A stretch of DNA of 64,000 nucleotides from contig WJMJ01000096.1 in assembly GCA_014728035.1 (NCBI GenBank), positions 1-64,000 on the forward strand. Reading direction: 5' to 3'. Origin of the DNA: Promethearchaeota archaeon (GTDB taxonomy: Archaea > Asgardarchaeota > Thorarchaeia > Thorarchaeales > Thorarchaeaceae). Positions 15,258-24,202 of the stretch are shown here, one piece after another. A program made the translations under genes and the position numbers. The notes under the pieces were generated by a model. It saw nothing but the letters and a program-made list of their open reading frames with translations, made no database searches and was not told where the DNA came from. Every line of letters starts with the position of its first letter. Position 1 is the stretch's first letter.

Positions 15258-15347
15258 GAGTGGGAGCCCGCGGTGAACTCCCACATTGTCTCAGTGCCGG
15301 GAGGGCAGTCGGAGACAGCGAATGTTTGACCTCATTGTTACATGAGG
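15258..15347. ncRNA. GC-rich three-hairpin element, candidate structured RNA
   Basis: Three stem-loops stand in a row in a stretch far richer in GC than its flanks: GTGGGAG/CTCCCAC (15260-15284, 7 pairs); GTCTC/GAGAC with an inner TGCC/GGCA (15288-15316); and CCTCAT/ATGAGG (15330-15347). On the minus strand the outermost hairpin is followed by TCCTTTTTGG, so it could terminate a transcript of that strand, either the tail of the 50-residue ORF or a separate small RNA. On the plus strand ACA follows the first two stems, which recalls H/ACA guide RNAs, but no kink-turn was confirmed. A strong convergent terminator is the plain alternative. Confidence 0.45.
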
Positions 15348-15358
15348 AGCGTAATTAG

Positions 15359-15511
15359 TTAAGATCCAGAGTACAAGTAACGTAAAGCCCTAGCATCATC
15401 ATCTGTGGGGTCTCTATCACTTTCTAGTAGTCCATATAGGACATTCAGAACTTCAGCATTCTTCTGTAAGGTTGAGGTGGGTCGCGGGTATTGCTTTTTT
15501 GTATGGGTCAT
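15359..15511 (-). CDS. 50-residue hypothetical protein
   Basis: The frame could begin at 15574, but the ATG at 15511 has a GGAG site 9 bases upstream and gives MTHTKKQYPRPTST followed by a likely helix (EVLNVLYGLLESDRD) and an acidic/Arg C-terminus ending in YLYSGS. No family is recognised. It sits between the three-hairpin element and the gene for the large surface protein. Confidence 0.5.
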   Translation of the reverse strand: MTHTKKQYPRPTSTLQKNAEVLNVLYGLLESDRDPTDDDARALRYLYSGS

Positions 15512-15743
15512 GATTCGCATCTCCGTCATATTGTTGTATTCGTTTTTCACGGTACAACTAACCTTTATTTCCATTGGAATACTAATAAGGCTACGTCAAA
15601 CTCTCCCGATACTGGGGTAATATCTGAGCAATATCCCCGAATTATGCATAAGATACACTACTAGAACGATAGAAGATGGCATCTAGCAAAGATCTAACCA
15701 TTACCTAAATGACAGTCCAAAAGAAATGACAGGGGGAAGGGGA

Positions 15744-18700
15744 TTATCCAAGATCCAATTCGGAAGATAAATCAAGTGAATTAAGTTCAGAACGGCCGAT
15801 TTGTTCGAGAAGGCCTATCTCATATGCGTCCATAATCAGAAGGTACGTATCAGCAACTCGGACACCACAGCTCGCCATGCTCCTCGCTAACTCGACAAGT
15901 TGGAATGAATCAGACTCTAAGTTATTGACTCCTTCAACAATACACTCGTATTTTTCTGGATATTCTTCTTTATCTTTGAAATGATATTCTCCAAGTAAGA
16001 AGCCATCCATAACATCATCAAAAATGTAATCAAGGGTGGCAATTGTTTTCTCGTCATGAACTTGAGAGGTTTCTACTGAAACAGTATCATCCATTAACTC
16101 GCCAACTCTTCTTGCGTACTCTACCATTCTTTGTTCTTGTTCTTTTGATGCAGGGTTAATAGTAATGAACGCACACATCAACTGTTCAGTAGGTACAGTT
16201 CGCAAGATATCAGATATAGGAATAATTTGGAATAGTGTATCTCGCTCGTTACCTTCAAATTCAGACTGGAAATGAGTTATCGCAGTAATGAAAGCACCAA
16301 TCATACCTTCCTCAAAACCACCTTTGATTGCACGTGAATAAATCGGAAGACCAGATATCTTATGTAAGACAACTAATCCGATGATGTTGTTCGCATCATC
16401 AAATCTGTTTTTAATAGTCATCGCACGTACGAACCGTTCGTGGTCTTTTTGTTTCTTGTATCGATATGCCATGAAGGTGACAGCAATAATACCAATAGCT
16501 GCAGCTGCTCCAGTACCTACAATGGTAGCGGTACGCATTATTTCCCCAGCAATATCTGGTAATGCAGTGATAGATGATGAAAAAGCCCCAGTTAATTCAG
16601 CATTTTCTTGATCAACTGTTATGGACATTTCATAGCCAGATTCACCAGGCCAGGGTGGCGTAATAGTAGTAGAATATGTACCAGGTTCAGACTCTTCAAG
16701 AACTCCAGTTATCGGGCTTATCCCTTCAGCTGTGAGGCGATATTCGACATAGGCACCTGTTGAGGGAGAACCAGTGTCGCTCTCAATGAGTTGAAGTTCA
16801 ATTGTCAGAGGTTGTCCTTGTTGCCAAACAATTGAGTCCATTACAATCTCTAACGGTATTTCATCAACTTCAAAATTGAATGTGCCTTGTTGAGTCTCAT
16901 AACCCAGTTTGCTGAAAACGAATTGAACACGATATGAACCAATTTCATCAGCTCTGATAGTGATGTTGTACAGGCCATCTCCAATATAGTCCCATTCGAC
17001 CCAATCTGAGCCAGTTCCGGAAATAGAGATAGTTGCGTCATCTATACCATTAGTAGAGTTCTCTCTAAGATAGGAGAATTGGAATGTGTTATCTCGGTTA
17101 ATGGTCAAAGCGGAGCTTGGACTGAATATCTGAAGTTCAGAACTGATAGGACGTATTTCTATTGCCAATTCCAATGTGGCGGACTGATAATTCTCCTTGG
17201 AAATAGTTACAATTACTGACCATAATCCGGGTTCTTCTGAGCTAAAACTAAGAATATATTCTTCATCAATCTTTGTTATATTCCATTCAAGACCTTCCAA
17301 GTTCAAACCGGAAAGTTGTATGTTTCCGGATGTGATGTTTTGATTGTAATCTGTTCGTTCATAGAAGACTGAGAAATTATAGACAGACCCGAATACAGTA
17401 ATGATGTTAGAAGTGCCTACAGGATTGTATAGCCTAGTTGGAACTTTGACAACTGTAATCGTCAAGGATGTACTTGCATCGACATGATTTGGAACTGTGG
17501 CAACAAAAACTAATTGAAACGATCCAGTTGTATTTATTGCCATAGTGATTGAATAGTTGCCATCTCCAATTTCCAAGAAATTGAATACAGGAACACTTTC
17601 GGGGAGATTAATGCAGGTGATAGTCGCTTCTTCAACTCCCAAATCGGTTGAATTTTCTAATCTGAAATTAATCTCCATATTCTCATTGATTATTTGGATA
17701 GAACTTTCGAGATCCAAACTCAAAACCATGGACTCATTCGTAAAAGTAAGTGAGAATGTTTCCAACTGAGTAATATGATTAGTCAGATTTGCTTGAATTA
17801 CAATAGAATAGGTTCCTGAAGATGTTGAAGAGATACTGAACGAATAAATTCCATTTCCATGAGCTACTGAATCTCCATAATCAACTCCATCCATGGGAGT
17901 AATAGATGCTATCTCAACTGTTGCATTATCAAGACCATAGTCTGTTGAATTCACATATTCAATAAATACTTCGTATGTTTGCCCATATGAAACTGCAGCT
18001 GCAGAGCCATTCAAGATTGATAATTTGGTTTCAATACTACTAACAAACAGGAACAAAGTGTCCTCGGCAAACTCGTAGAAGCTCTTTGTTGCATGGAACC
18101 TGATAGAATAACTTCCTGCTAATTGGCTTGTAATGTTAACTTGGTAGTTTCCATTTCCAAGAGGAACCACCTGGCCTAAAACAACGCCGCCAGAGCTCCC
18201 GGAATAGGAGATATCAAGTGTAGCTCCATCAATTGGATTACCAAATCTGTCCTCATAATGGAAAATAGCGGTATGATTTGAATACAGTCCTATTTGAGCT
18301 GTGTCTTCACTCAAAAGTAGGAGGTTATTCGTATACACTGTGCGTATTATGAAGGAACAAGATGCGTTATCATAGTAATCAACAGATGCATTTACAATCA
18401 CGGTATTGTTGCCAGGAGAGATTAATGACGTATTGAAATCTGCTTCCCACGACTTTCTAACATCGTTAGGTGAAAAAACAATCTCACTTCCAGACCAATT
18501 AGCCACAATAGATGCTGAAGTCATGATATGTTCGCCATTTTCAGCGTCAATGAAACGGACAAAGTTTGTGATTACTTCACCAACCTCAGTTTCAATGTAT
18601 TCATTGACTGCTATCAGGAGTGATTGGTGGTGTAATTCAAATGAGATTTCATCATAAGCTATCTCACTTCCATTCTCCCAGAATACTTGAACTGACCATT

Positions 18701-20423
18701 GTCCCGCTGAAGCATTGAGAGAGCCAAAAGTTAATGCAGTGCTATTGACGGATCCATTTGTACCGGTAGTATTGTTTTCTAAATACCAAACTGTACCATT
18801 TGGAAATAAATAGGAAATCTCAACCGCACTATCAAGGGAGGGAGTTTCGGAGCTCGTTTCTATTCTTGCAGAAACACGTGTGAGATTTGTGCTTCTAAAA
18901 AGGCTTTCATTCATCCAGTTCGCATTAGAATAGATTTGAGTGTTGATTGTTCTTGCATAGTTAGGTGTATTACCTGATAACTTCCACCAACCAAGTCTTA
19001 TCAATAAAGTATCAGGAATAATAACAAGTCCGGGATATATTTGGCATTGACTAGTCACATCGGATAGAAAAGGATCTTGAATAGTGATATTTTCCCAATC
19101 AGTTGGAAGGGTAATTCTTAAACTGAGATTTTGATATTCTTCAAGTGAGCCCATATATGAGTAGGTTTCAACTACCGTACTACTTCCAAAATCAATAGAA
19201 TAATGGACACCATAAGATGACTCAGCTGTCGTCCAAGTAGTGTTTCCGAATTGGTGAATTTTTAGACGAGTTTCATAGTCAAAAGAAATGGATGAGTTAG
19301 AAGTAAGATTAACAGGAAGTATTTGTTGGTTCCAATAGCTGGTATTGATAACTGAAGAATAACCGACACCATTACTACCAATAACTGAACTAGAAGTGTT
19401 TTCAACATAGAACTTAAAATCTACTTCCTCAAACGAAGGCGCGGTCTGTCCAATTAGACTAATGTCGTCCAACAAAATAGAGATGTAAGCTGTATTCAGG
19501 AAACCATCTTCAATTGTGTCACCATCATAATCTAAGTCAGGGTCCAAATTCAATTCTTCGTCAATGTATAATCCAACCATAATTGTAGATGCATTTCCAA
19601 TTAATGGAAGTGATATTGGAATATCCCCAGATTCGTACCATACATCACGAGAATCGAGTGTTAGTAAACTTTGATTCCAAACAACTATATCATCAACAAA
19701 AACAGACACTGAACAATTACCACTCAATGCATCTCCACCAACACCATCGATTGGTCCTTGGAGATAAAGATATTTCAAACTAAGGATGAAATTTGACGTA
19801 TAAGGCAAATTTGGAAAACTTTGATTCCAGAGAATATAGGTACCAGCAGAATGAAGGAAGGTCGGAAAGTTAACATGAGTAGACTTACCTCTATTTTCTG
19901 CAGAAACATATCCATTAGAGTGATACTCAGCAATTTGTTTTTGTAATTCCTTTGTATCCGGGTTTGTGTCCTTGTGTTCTGGATACCAACCAAAAGGATA
20001 GTAATCAACACTATCATTAAGATTAGTATTAATACCCACAATACCGTCATCAAAAGTTCCATTTACTGCATAAGTTCGAGCAAGATTTGAAACGTTAACA
20101 GATGCTTCGCTGGCAATCCAGTTGTGAGTGATATCTAATTGATGATTGTACTGAAGATTTTGATAGATATCAGTTCTAGCGGAAACAATTCCAGATGTTG
20201 AGTAACCTATCTTTTCTAAACTACGAGAATCTAACACACCATCCCTGCTAGATTCACCTAGTTCATGTGTTTCAGAACTATCCAAGGGTTCGATACTTAT
20301 GTTTTTCAGATTGGGGTTTACAATTGCAGGATTGCAAAACATAGGTATAATCATGACAAATAGCGAGAACACTACTAGGATTTTACCCGAAATCCTCACG
20401 TGCTTTCTTGTTTGCATCCTCAT
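15744..20423 (-). CDS. Giant Ig-like surface protein with TM helix and cytoplasmic roadblock/longin-like domain
   Basis: The 1559-residue protein has a signal peptide (residues 1-28) and a beta-rich ectodomain with a jelly-roll-like part (about 100-600) and at least six Ig/cadherin-like repeats of about 95 residues, each with G-x-Y-x-(I/V)-x2 strands (GNGIYSFSI, GDGNYSITM, GDGLYNITI). One membrane helix (about 1300-1322) and a basic stop-transfer stretch follow. The cytoplasmic tail (1346-1559) begins with a domain matching the tail of the seven-TM protein at 3040-4131 (SGLPIYSR, a helix MIGAFITAITHFQSEF, strand CAFITIN, a long final helix). Start ATG 20423 is chosen; TTG 20432 is possible. 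The topology is that of a receptor joining an outside ligand or contact to cytoplasmic partners. Confidence 0.9.
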   Translation of the reverse strand: MRMQTRKHVRISGKILVVFSLFVMIIPMFCNPAIVNPNLKNISIEPLDSSETHELGESSRDGVLDSRSLEKIGYSTSGIVSARTDIYQNLQYNHQLDITHNWIASEASVNVSNLARTYAVNGTFDDGIVGINTNLNDSVDYYPFGWYPEHKDTNPDTKELQKQIAEYHSNGYVSAENRGKSTHVNFPTFLHSAGTYILWNQSFPNLPYTSNFILSLKYLYLQGPIDGVGGDALSGNCSVSVFVDDIVVWNQSLLTLDSRDVWYESGDIPISLPLIGNASTIMVGLYIDEELNLDPDLDYDGDTIEDGFLNTAYISILLDDISLIGQTAPSFEEVDFKFYVENTSSSVIGSNGVGYSSVINTSYWNQQILPVNLTSNSSISFDYETRLKIHQFGNTTWTTAESSYGVHYSIDFGSSTVVETYSYMGSLEEYQNLSLRITLPTDWENITIQDPFLSDVTSQCQIYPGLVIIPDTLLIRLGWWKLSGNTPNYARTINTQIYSNANWMNESLFRSTNLTRVSARIETSSETPSLDSAVEISYLFPNGTVWYLENNTTGTNGSVNSTALTFGSLNASAGQWSVQVFWENGSEIAYDEISFELHHQSLLIAVNEYIETEVGEVITNFVRFIDAENGEHIMTSASIVANWSGSEIVFSPNDVRKSWEADFNTSLISPGNNTVIVNASVDYYDNASCSFIIRTVYTNNLLLLSEDTAQIGLYSNHTAIFHYEDRFGNPIDGATLDISYSGSSGGVVLGQVVPLGNGNYQVNITSQLAGSYSIRFHATKSFYEFAEDTLFLFVSSIETKLSILNGSAAAVSYGQTYEVFIEYVNSTDYGLDNATVEIASITPMDGVDYGDSVAHGNGIYSFSISSTSSGTYSIVIQANLTNHITQLETFSLTFTNESMVLSLDLESSIQIINENMEINFRLENSTDLGVEEATITCINLPESVPVFNFLEIGDGNYSITMAINTTGSFQLVFVATVPNHVDASTSLTITVVKVPTRLYNPVGTSNIITVFGSVYNFSVFYERTDYNQNITSGNIQLSGLNLEGLEWNITKIDEEYILSFSSEEPGLWSVIVTISKENYQSATLELAIEIRPISSELQIFSPSSALTINRDNTFQFSYLRENSTNGIDDATISISGTGSDWVEWDYIGDGLYNITIRADEIGSYRVQFVFSKLGYETQQGTFNFEVDEIPLEIVMDSIVWQQGQPLTIELQLIESDTGSPSTGAYVEYRLTAEGISPITGVLEESEPGTYSTTITPPWPGESGYEMSITVDQENAELTGAFSSSITALPDIAGEIMRTATIVGTGAAAAIGIIAVTFMAYRYKKQKDHERFVRAMTIKNRFDDANNIIGLVVLHKISGLPIYSRAIKGGFEEGMIGAFITAITHFQSEFEGNERDTLFQIIPISDILRTVPTEQLMCAFITINPASKEQEQRMVEYARRVGELMDDTVSVETSQVHDEKTIATLDYIFDDVMDGFLLGEYHFKDKEEYPEKYECIVEGVNNLESDSFQLVELARSMASCGVRVADTYLLIMDAYEIGLLEQIGRSELNSLDLSSELDLG

Positions 20424-20542
20424 ATTCCCCAAGTATGTTTCGGCGTGAAACTTTTGAAGGTGACGAACTTTGAGTAGGATTTTGAGTTAAAATATCTAAT
20501 AGATAAACTATCCGCGAATGTTTTTTTCGGAAAATCGAAAGG

Positions 20543-21358
20543 TTATTCACCATTAGTGACAATTCTACCCCTTGCAATGACATCATGCTTGTGTATGCTC
20601 TCTAACGATGTTGCTTCAGCGTACATCTCAAGGACACGACCAGAGAATTTGTCATATGCATGTTGTAGGATATTTCTACAGACATCTTCAACAAAGAGAG
20701 GGTTGTTGTGCATCTGTTTCGTAACATGAACTTCATCTTCAAGTTTTAGAAGCGAGTATGTTTTACTTGAGAAGGAAGATTCGATGACTTCAATCATATC
20801 ACCATAGGTAGGAATGTTCTCAGTAGTACCTACAACTTTAAGACTTCCAGTTGCACGTTGCATGTGAGTCAGACCTTCGTTATTCGCCATACAATGAGGA
20901 CAGACTGTATTTCCGATGACTTTGATTTCAACGGTATGACGATAGGTCTTATTCCCGTTCTCCTTGTTAGTAGTAGCAACTACGTCACAGATCTCCCATG
21001 TTCGCTTGTTGCTTGCTGGGGTTCTACTAGCATATCCAAACTCAAACTCGAATTTGATCTCTCCATGATTTAGAGGGTGACGTCTTGCTAATCCCTCCAA
21101 GATATGAATCTGCAATTCTTCTACGGATTTATGAACACTAAATTCATCACTGATAACTTCAGTCATGGATTCTACAAGTCTAGACATGTGGATTCCTTTG
21201 TATTCAGCAGGAAGGTCAATGGTAAGCTCGACAGAAGGAATGATGTGATGACGAACACCACTTCGTTCAGTAATGATAAATGTCTTGAGATTCTTAACCC
21301 CAACTTTCGTCAGGTGTATCTTGTGTTTTGGACGTTCGTCTTGTGTATCGATGACCAT
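20543..21358 (-). CDS. mptA: GTP cyclohydrolase MptA (archaeal type IV / FolE2 family)
   Basis: It opens the GTP imidazole ring in the first step of pterin and 7-deazaguanine synthesis, in the cytoplasm with a divalent metal. The 271 residues show the family marks: the YKGIHMSR block near residue 55, EFGYASRTPASNKR mid-protein, VCPHC near residue 155, and HMNNP-type sequence (KQMHNNPLFVEDVCRN) near the C-terminus. The length is normal. The start is 2 bases after the QueD/PTPS-like gene stop codon and uses an AGGTGAG ribosome site inside that gene, so the pair is translationally coupled. Products could feed archaeosine (with QueD, QueE, QueC) or a methanopterin-type cofactor. Confidence 0.94.
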   Translation of the reverse strand: MVIDTQDERPKHKIHLTKVGVKNLKTFIITERSGVRHHIIPSVELTIDLPAEYKGIHMSRLVESMTEVISDEFSVHKSVEELQIHILEGLARRHPLNHGEIKFEFEFGYASRTPASNKRTWEICDVVATTNKENGNKTYRHTVEIKVIGNTVCPHCMANNEGLTHMQRATGSLKVVGTTENIPTYGDMIEVIESSFSSKTYSLLKLEDEVHVTKQMHNNPLFVEDVCRNILQHAYDKFSGRVLEMYAEATSLESIHKHDVIARGRIVTNGE

Positions 21359-21360
21359 GT

Positions 21361-21834
21361 CTATTTCTCACCTATCTTATCGTGAGTACGTTCGAAGCAG
21401 GCTATTGAACCGGGAGTTTCCTCAACACAGACCCGTAGTCGCAAAGCATTCGGTATTTCAAGTTTTGTAGAAATGTACTCTGCTAGTAACTCAGCAGTTG
21501 TAGCTTCTATGGGAAGCATAATACAGTCCTCAGAGGGAATCAAGTACCGTTTGCCTTCCACTCGTACTTCAATTGAATCCTCAATAGTCGTTATCCTAAT
21601 TTTTGTCGAATGCTTTGGAAGTAAAACTTTATGGTCTAGTGATTGACATATTTTTCGACCATCTTTCTTGAGTTTCGTAAAGTCAATTACCATGCTATGT
21701 TCATCAAGTGGAGCTTGAACAAAGATTTCAACCATGTAATTATGTCCATGTAGATTCTCACAATAATCAGAACCGATAACAAAATGAGCTGAACTGAAAT
21801 GCATCTTCTGATCTTTTACCTGAACAAAGTGCAT
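21361..21834 (-). CDS. queD: 6-carboxytetrahydropterin synthase / PTPS-family protein (QueD-like)
   Basis: It acts on dihydroneopterin triphosphate made by the cyclohydrolase pathway. The 157-residue protein has the zinc His in FSSAHF, the CxxxHGH block (CENLHGHNY) that supplies the catalytic Cys and two zinc His ligands, a DFTKLK strand, SLDHKVL, and the C-terminal Glu in VEETPGS. This CxxxHGH spacing is the QueD/PTPS type. An insertion of about 25 residues (THRxTTIEDSIEV region) lies before the LPIEATTAELLAEYI helix. The start at 21834 is chosen for its AGGAG site; the frame is open further upstream. It precedes mptA in one operon, pointing to preQ0/archaeosine or pterin synthesis. Confidence 0.9.
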   Translation of the reverse strand: MHFVQVKDQKMHFSSAHFVIGSDYCENLHGHNYMVEIFVQAPLDEHSMVIDFTKLKKDGRKICQSLDHKVLLPKHSTKIRITTIEDSIEVRVEGKRYLIPSEDCIMLPIEATTAELLAEYISTKLEIPNALRLRVCVEETPGSIACFERTHDKIGEK

Positions 21835-21964
21835 GGAAATAACTCCTAGATTTGTGCTGTCACAGATATTCGAGCATGTAAAACTGTCGGAAGGACCACT
21901 TGTTTGCAAAAGGCAAATCACCTCATGAGAACAATTGTTTCCAAAGTAATAGTTTCAAATCCCA

Positions 21965-23716
21965 TTACATACCTCGTTGTTTTTCCAACATCTCAACTAG
22001 ATCAGCTACAGTAGTAGCCTGTTCTGGAGATTTATCATCACGCCATCTGCCTGTAAATCGTGGAAAACGAATAGCGAGACCTCCATCTTGTAAACGATCC
22101 CTACCTGCAGGATGCGTTGGGCTGATTGTGATCTCGTCCCCGAGTATCTCAATCACCTCAATAGGCTCGAACCAGACATCAGCATCAATATCTGACAGCA
22201 CTTTGCTATCCTTGTGAGTATGAATATGTTCATCCAATCTTGCCTTGAACTCATCCAACATTTCATCAGTAAACCCAGTCCCAATCTTACAGACTGTTGG
22301 AAATGTATCATTCTCCGAATCATATGCTGAAGCTAGAATAGCTCCATAGACTCCAGTTCGCTTTCCTCTGCCATGTATTGCTCCAACAACAACCAAATCC
22401 ACTGAGTCAGCCATTCCTTCTTGGTAAGATGCTTTGAGTTTTATCCATAGCCAACTTCTAGATCCTGCTTGATATGTGGACTTATCGTGAACCCCTTTAG
22501 CAATCACACCTTCATGCCCAGTTTCTAATGCATTCAAAAATTGCTCATCTAATGATTCTGGATTGTCAATTAAGGTTCCAGTCGTTAGGAATACATGACT
22601 ATTTTCCTCGATTAGTTCTTCAAGTAAACCCCTCCGGTCTAACAAAGTCTGGCCGGTGGTGTCTACTCCATTAAGAAACAAGATATCAAATAGAAAAAGC
22701 ACAACCGGAACCTCATCACTAGTTTCCTCAATGTCAGTCTTTCTCCGTCTACGCATCAATTCCTGAAAGGGGCGAAGGTTCCCGGTAGTTTGATCAAATG
22801 CAACACACTCACCTTCAACAATACAGGTTTCTGCATCGAGATGTCTTTGAATATACTCTACAACATCAGGATATTGACGAGTTATTACTTCCTGTCTTCT
22901 CGAAAATATAGTAACTGCATTTCGATCTTTGTGAATTTGCATTCTCTCTCCATCATATTTGAATTCTACAAAGGCTTTGCCACCAGTTTTTTCCAGTATC
23001 TCAATAGAGGAAGTCAACTTTTTCGCAGCCATCATACGAATTGGACGTCCAACTTTAGCATGAATTTGTTTGATAGCTTCGATTCCGTCTGTTGCAAGAA
23101 TATAGGCAATATCAGGAAGGTCGCTAAGATAGTTATACGCGCGTTCGATTTCAGCCCTCTCAGAACGATTCCCCAAAAAAGCAACCGATAGTGCATCAAT
23201 GATACTCATATTGCCAAGTCCCAAACGAAGATCTCCAGTAATAGTACGGAGAATGTACTTTGCTTCGGATGGACTAGCATCTGTAAGGAGACCAATCAAA
23301 AGGGAACTTTTCTTCTTTGCACTTCCAGAACCAGAAACCTTGGATATCTCATCAAGCCGGTCGTAGACAGATTGGATTGTCAAGTCTTCTGAAAAAAGAG
23401 TCATCTGTAAACTAGACTCCAGAAGTTGTTCAGCAGTTAGACCGATATCACCAGTCTTCTGAAGAATGTCAAAAACAGTCTTGTCAGAAACTGAGGCAGC
23501 TTGAGCAACTATTTGTGCTGCGGATGTTTCAGCTATCCCAATCTCTGGTTCTTCTTTCCAATCAGGATGGAGCTTGCCTTTTGTCAACGCGATGATAGCA
23601 GGTAGTTCAGAAGATTTTGCATCTTTTAGCAATGCCGCAAACCGATCGATTTTTTCGAGATTACCTGTCATATTTTCAATATCTGAATATGCCTTGGTTA
23701 GCCGTTCATATTCCAT
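21965..23716 (-). CDS. lig: ATP-dependent DNA ligase (archaeal LigB/Lig1 type)
   Basis: It seals nicks in DNA during replication and repair. The 583-residue protein has an N-terminal helical DNA-binding domain (1-220), the adenylation domain with the nucleophile motif KYDGER (Lys253), and a C-terminal OB domain with SWLWIKLK and later FPRFTG. This is the normal size and order for archaeal replicative ligases, which resemble eukaryotic Lig1. The start at 23716 has GGAGG 8 bases upstream; the frame extends to 23821 but would then overlap the eS17 promoter. It is divergent from the eS17 gene. Confidence 0.97.
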   Translation of the reverse strand: MEYERLTKAYSDIENMTGNLEKIDRFAALLKDAKSSELPAIIALTKGKLHPDWKEEPEIGIAETSAAQIVAQAASVSDKTVFDILQKTGDIGLTAEQLLESSLQMTLFSEDLTIQSVYDRLDEISKVSGSGSAKKKSSLLIGLLTDASPSEAKYILRTITGDLRLGLGNMSIIDALSVAFLGNRSERAEIERAYNYLSDLPDIAYILATDGIEAIKQIHAKVGRPIRMMAAKKLTSSIEILEKTGGKAFVEFKYDGERMQIHKDRNAVTIFSRRQEVITRQYPDVVEYIQRHLDAETCIVEGECVAFDQTTGNLRPFQELMRRRRKTDIEETSDEVPVVLFLFDILFLNGVDTTGQTLLDRRGLLEELIEENSHVFLTTGTLIDNPESLDEQFLNALETGHEGVIAKGVHDKSTYQAGSRSWLWIKLKASYQEGMADSVDLVVVGAIHGRGKRTGVYGAILASAYDSENDTFPTVCKIGTGFTDEMLDEFKARLDEHIHTHKDSKVLSDIDADVWFEPIEVIEILGDEITISPTHPAGRDRLQDGGLAIRFPRFTGRWRDDKSPEQATTVADLVEMLEKQRGM

Positions 23717-23751
23717 CCTGATGGCCTCCAAGTACCAGAGTGACACCAATG

Positions 23752-23762
23752 GCTTTATAAAC
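23752..23762. promoter_or_regulatory. TATA element in the divergent lig/eS17 promoter
   Basis: The near-palindromic TTTATAAA lies 41 bases from the ligase start and about 55 bases from the eS17 start, so it could serve either strand. Only about 95 bases separate the two genes. Confidence 0.5.
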
Positions 23763-23811
23763 GCAATCCGAGGTTTTCGCAAAGCAGATAGCAAATTATA
23801 CGGTGATACAT

Positions 23812-24057
23812 GTGGGTTCAATCAGACCAGGCTACATCAAAATAGCGGCAAAGACACTCTTCCAGTGGTACCCAGACGAGTTCACAGTTGATTTTGAAAC
23901 CAACAAGAGACTCGTTGAGCAGTACACCGACGTGAAGTCCAAGATTGTTAGGAATAGACTAGCTGGTTATCTTGTTCGACTCGTTAGACGAAGGATTGCT
24001 GATGAAGAAGCTGAAGCTGCACTTACAGCTGAAGAACCAATTGACATGGAGATGTAA
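23812..24057 (+). CDS. rps17e: Ribosomal protein eS17 (S17e)
   Basis: A small-subunit protein found in archaea and eukaryotes and absent from bacteria. The start GTG at 23812 gives MGSIRPGYIK, which aligns with the conserved eS17 start and has a GGTGAT site 4 to 5 bases upstream; a GTG three codons earlier is less likely. Conserved blocks DEFTVDFETNKRLVEQYTD and RNRLAGYLVRLVRR are present. The 81-residue length includes a short acidic tail (EEPIDMEM). Confidence 0.96.
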   Translation: MGSIRPGYIKIAAKTLFQWYPDEFTVDFETNKRLVEQYTDVKSKIVRNRLAGYLVRLVRRRIADEEAEAALTAEEPIDMEM

Positions 24058-24202
24058 GTGTAGTTCAAAGACTACCTCTCCTCTAACTTAATTTGTAGTA
24101 GATAATAGATTTCTGAGTCAAGTGTTCTCTAGTAAAAATGTGAAAAGCCAAATAGCATGTGTATATTTTACAGTCATAATTCCTACAGGCGAGGACTGAC
24201 TA

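Noticed and set aside
23717-23821. N-terminal extension of the DNA ligase
   Set aside because: It would cross the eS17 start and promoter; the ATG at 23716 has GGAGG 8 bases upstream and matches the family start.
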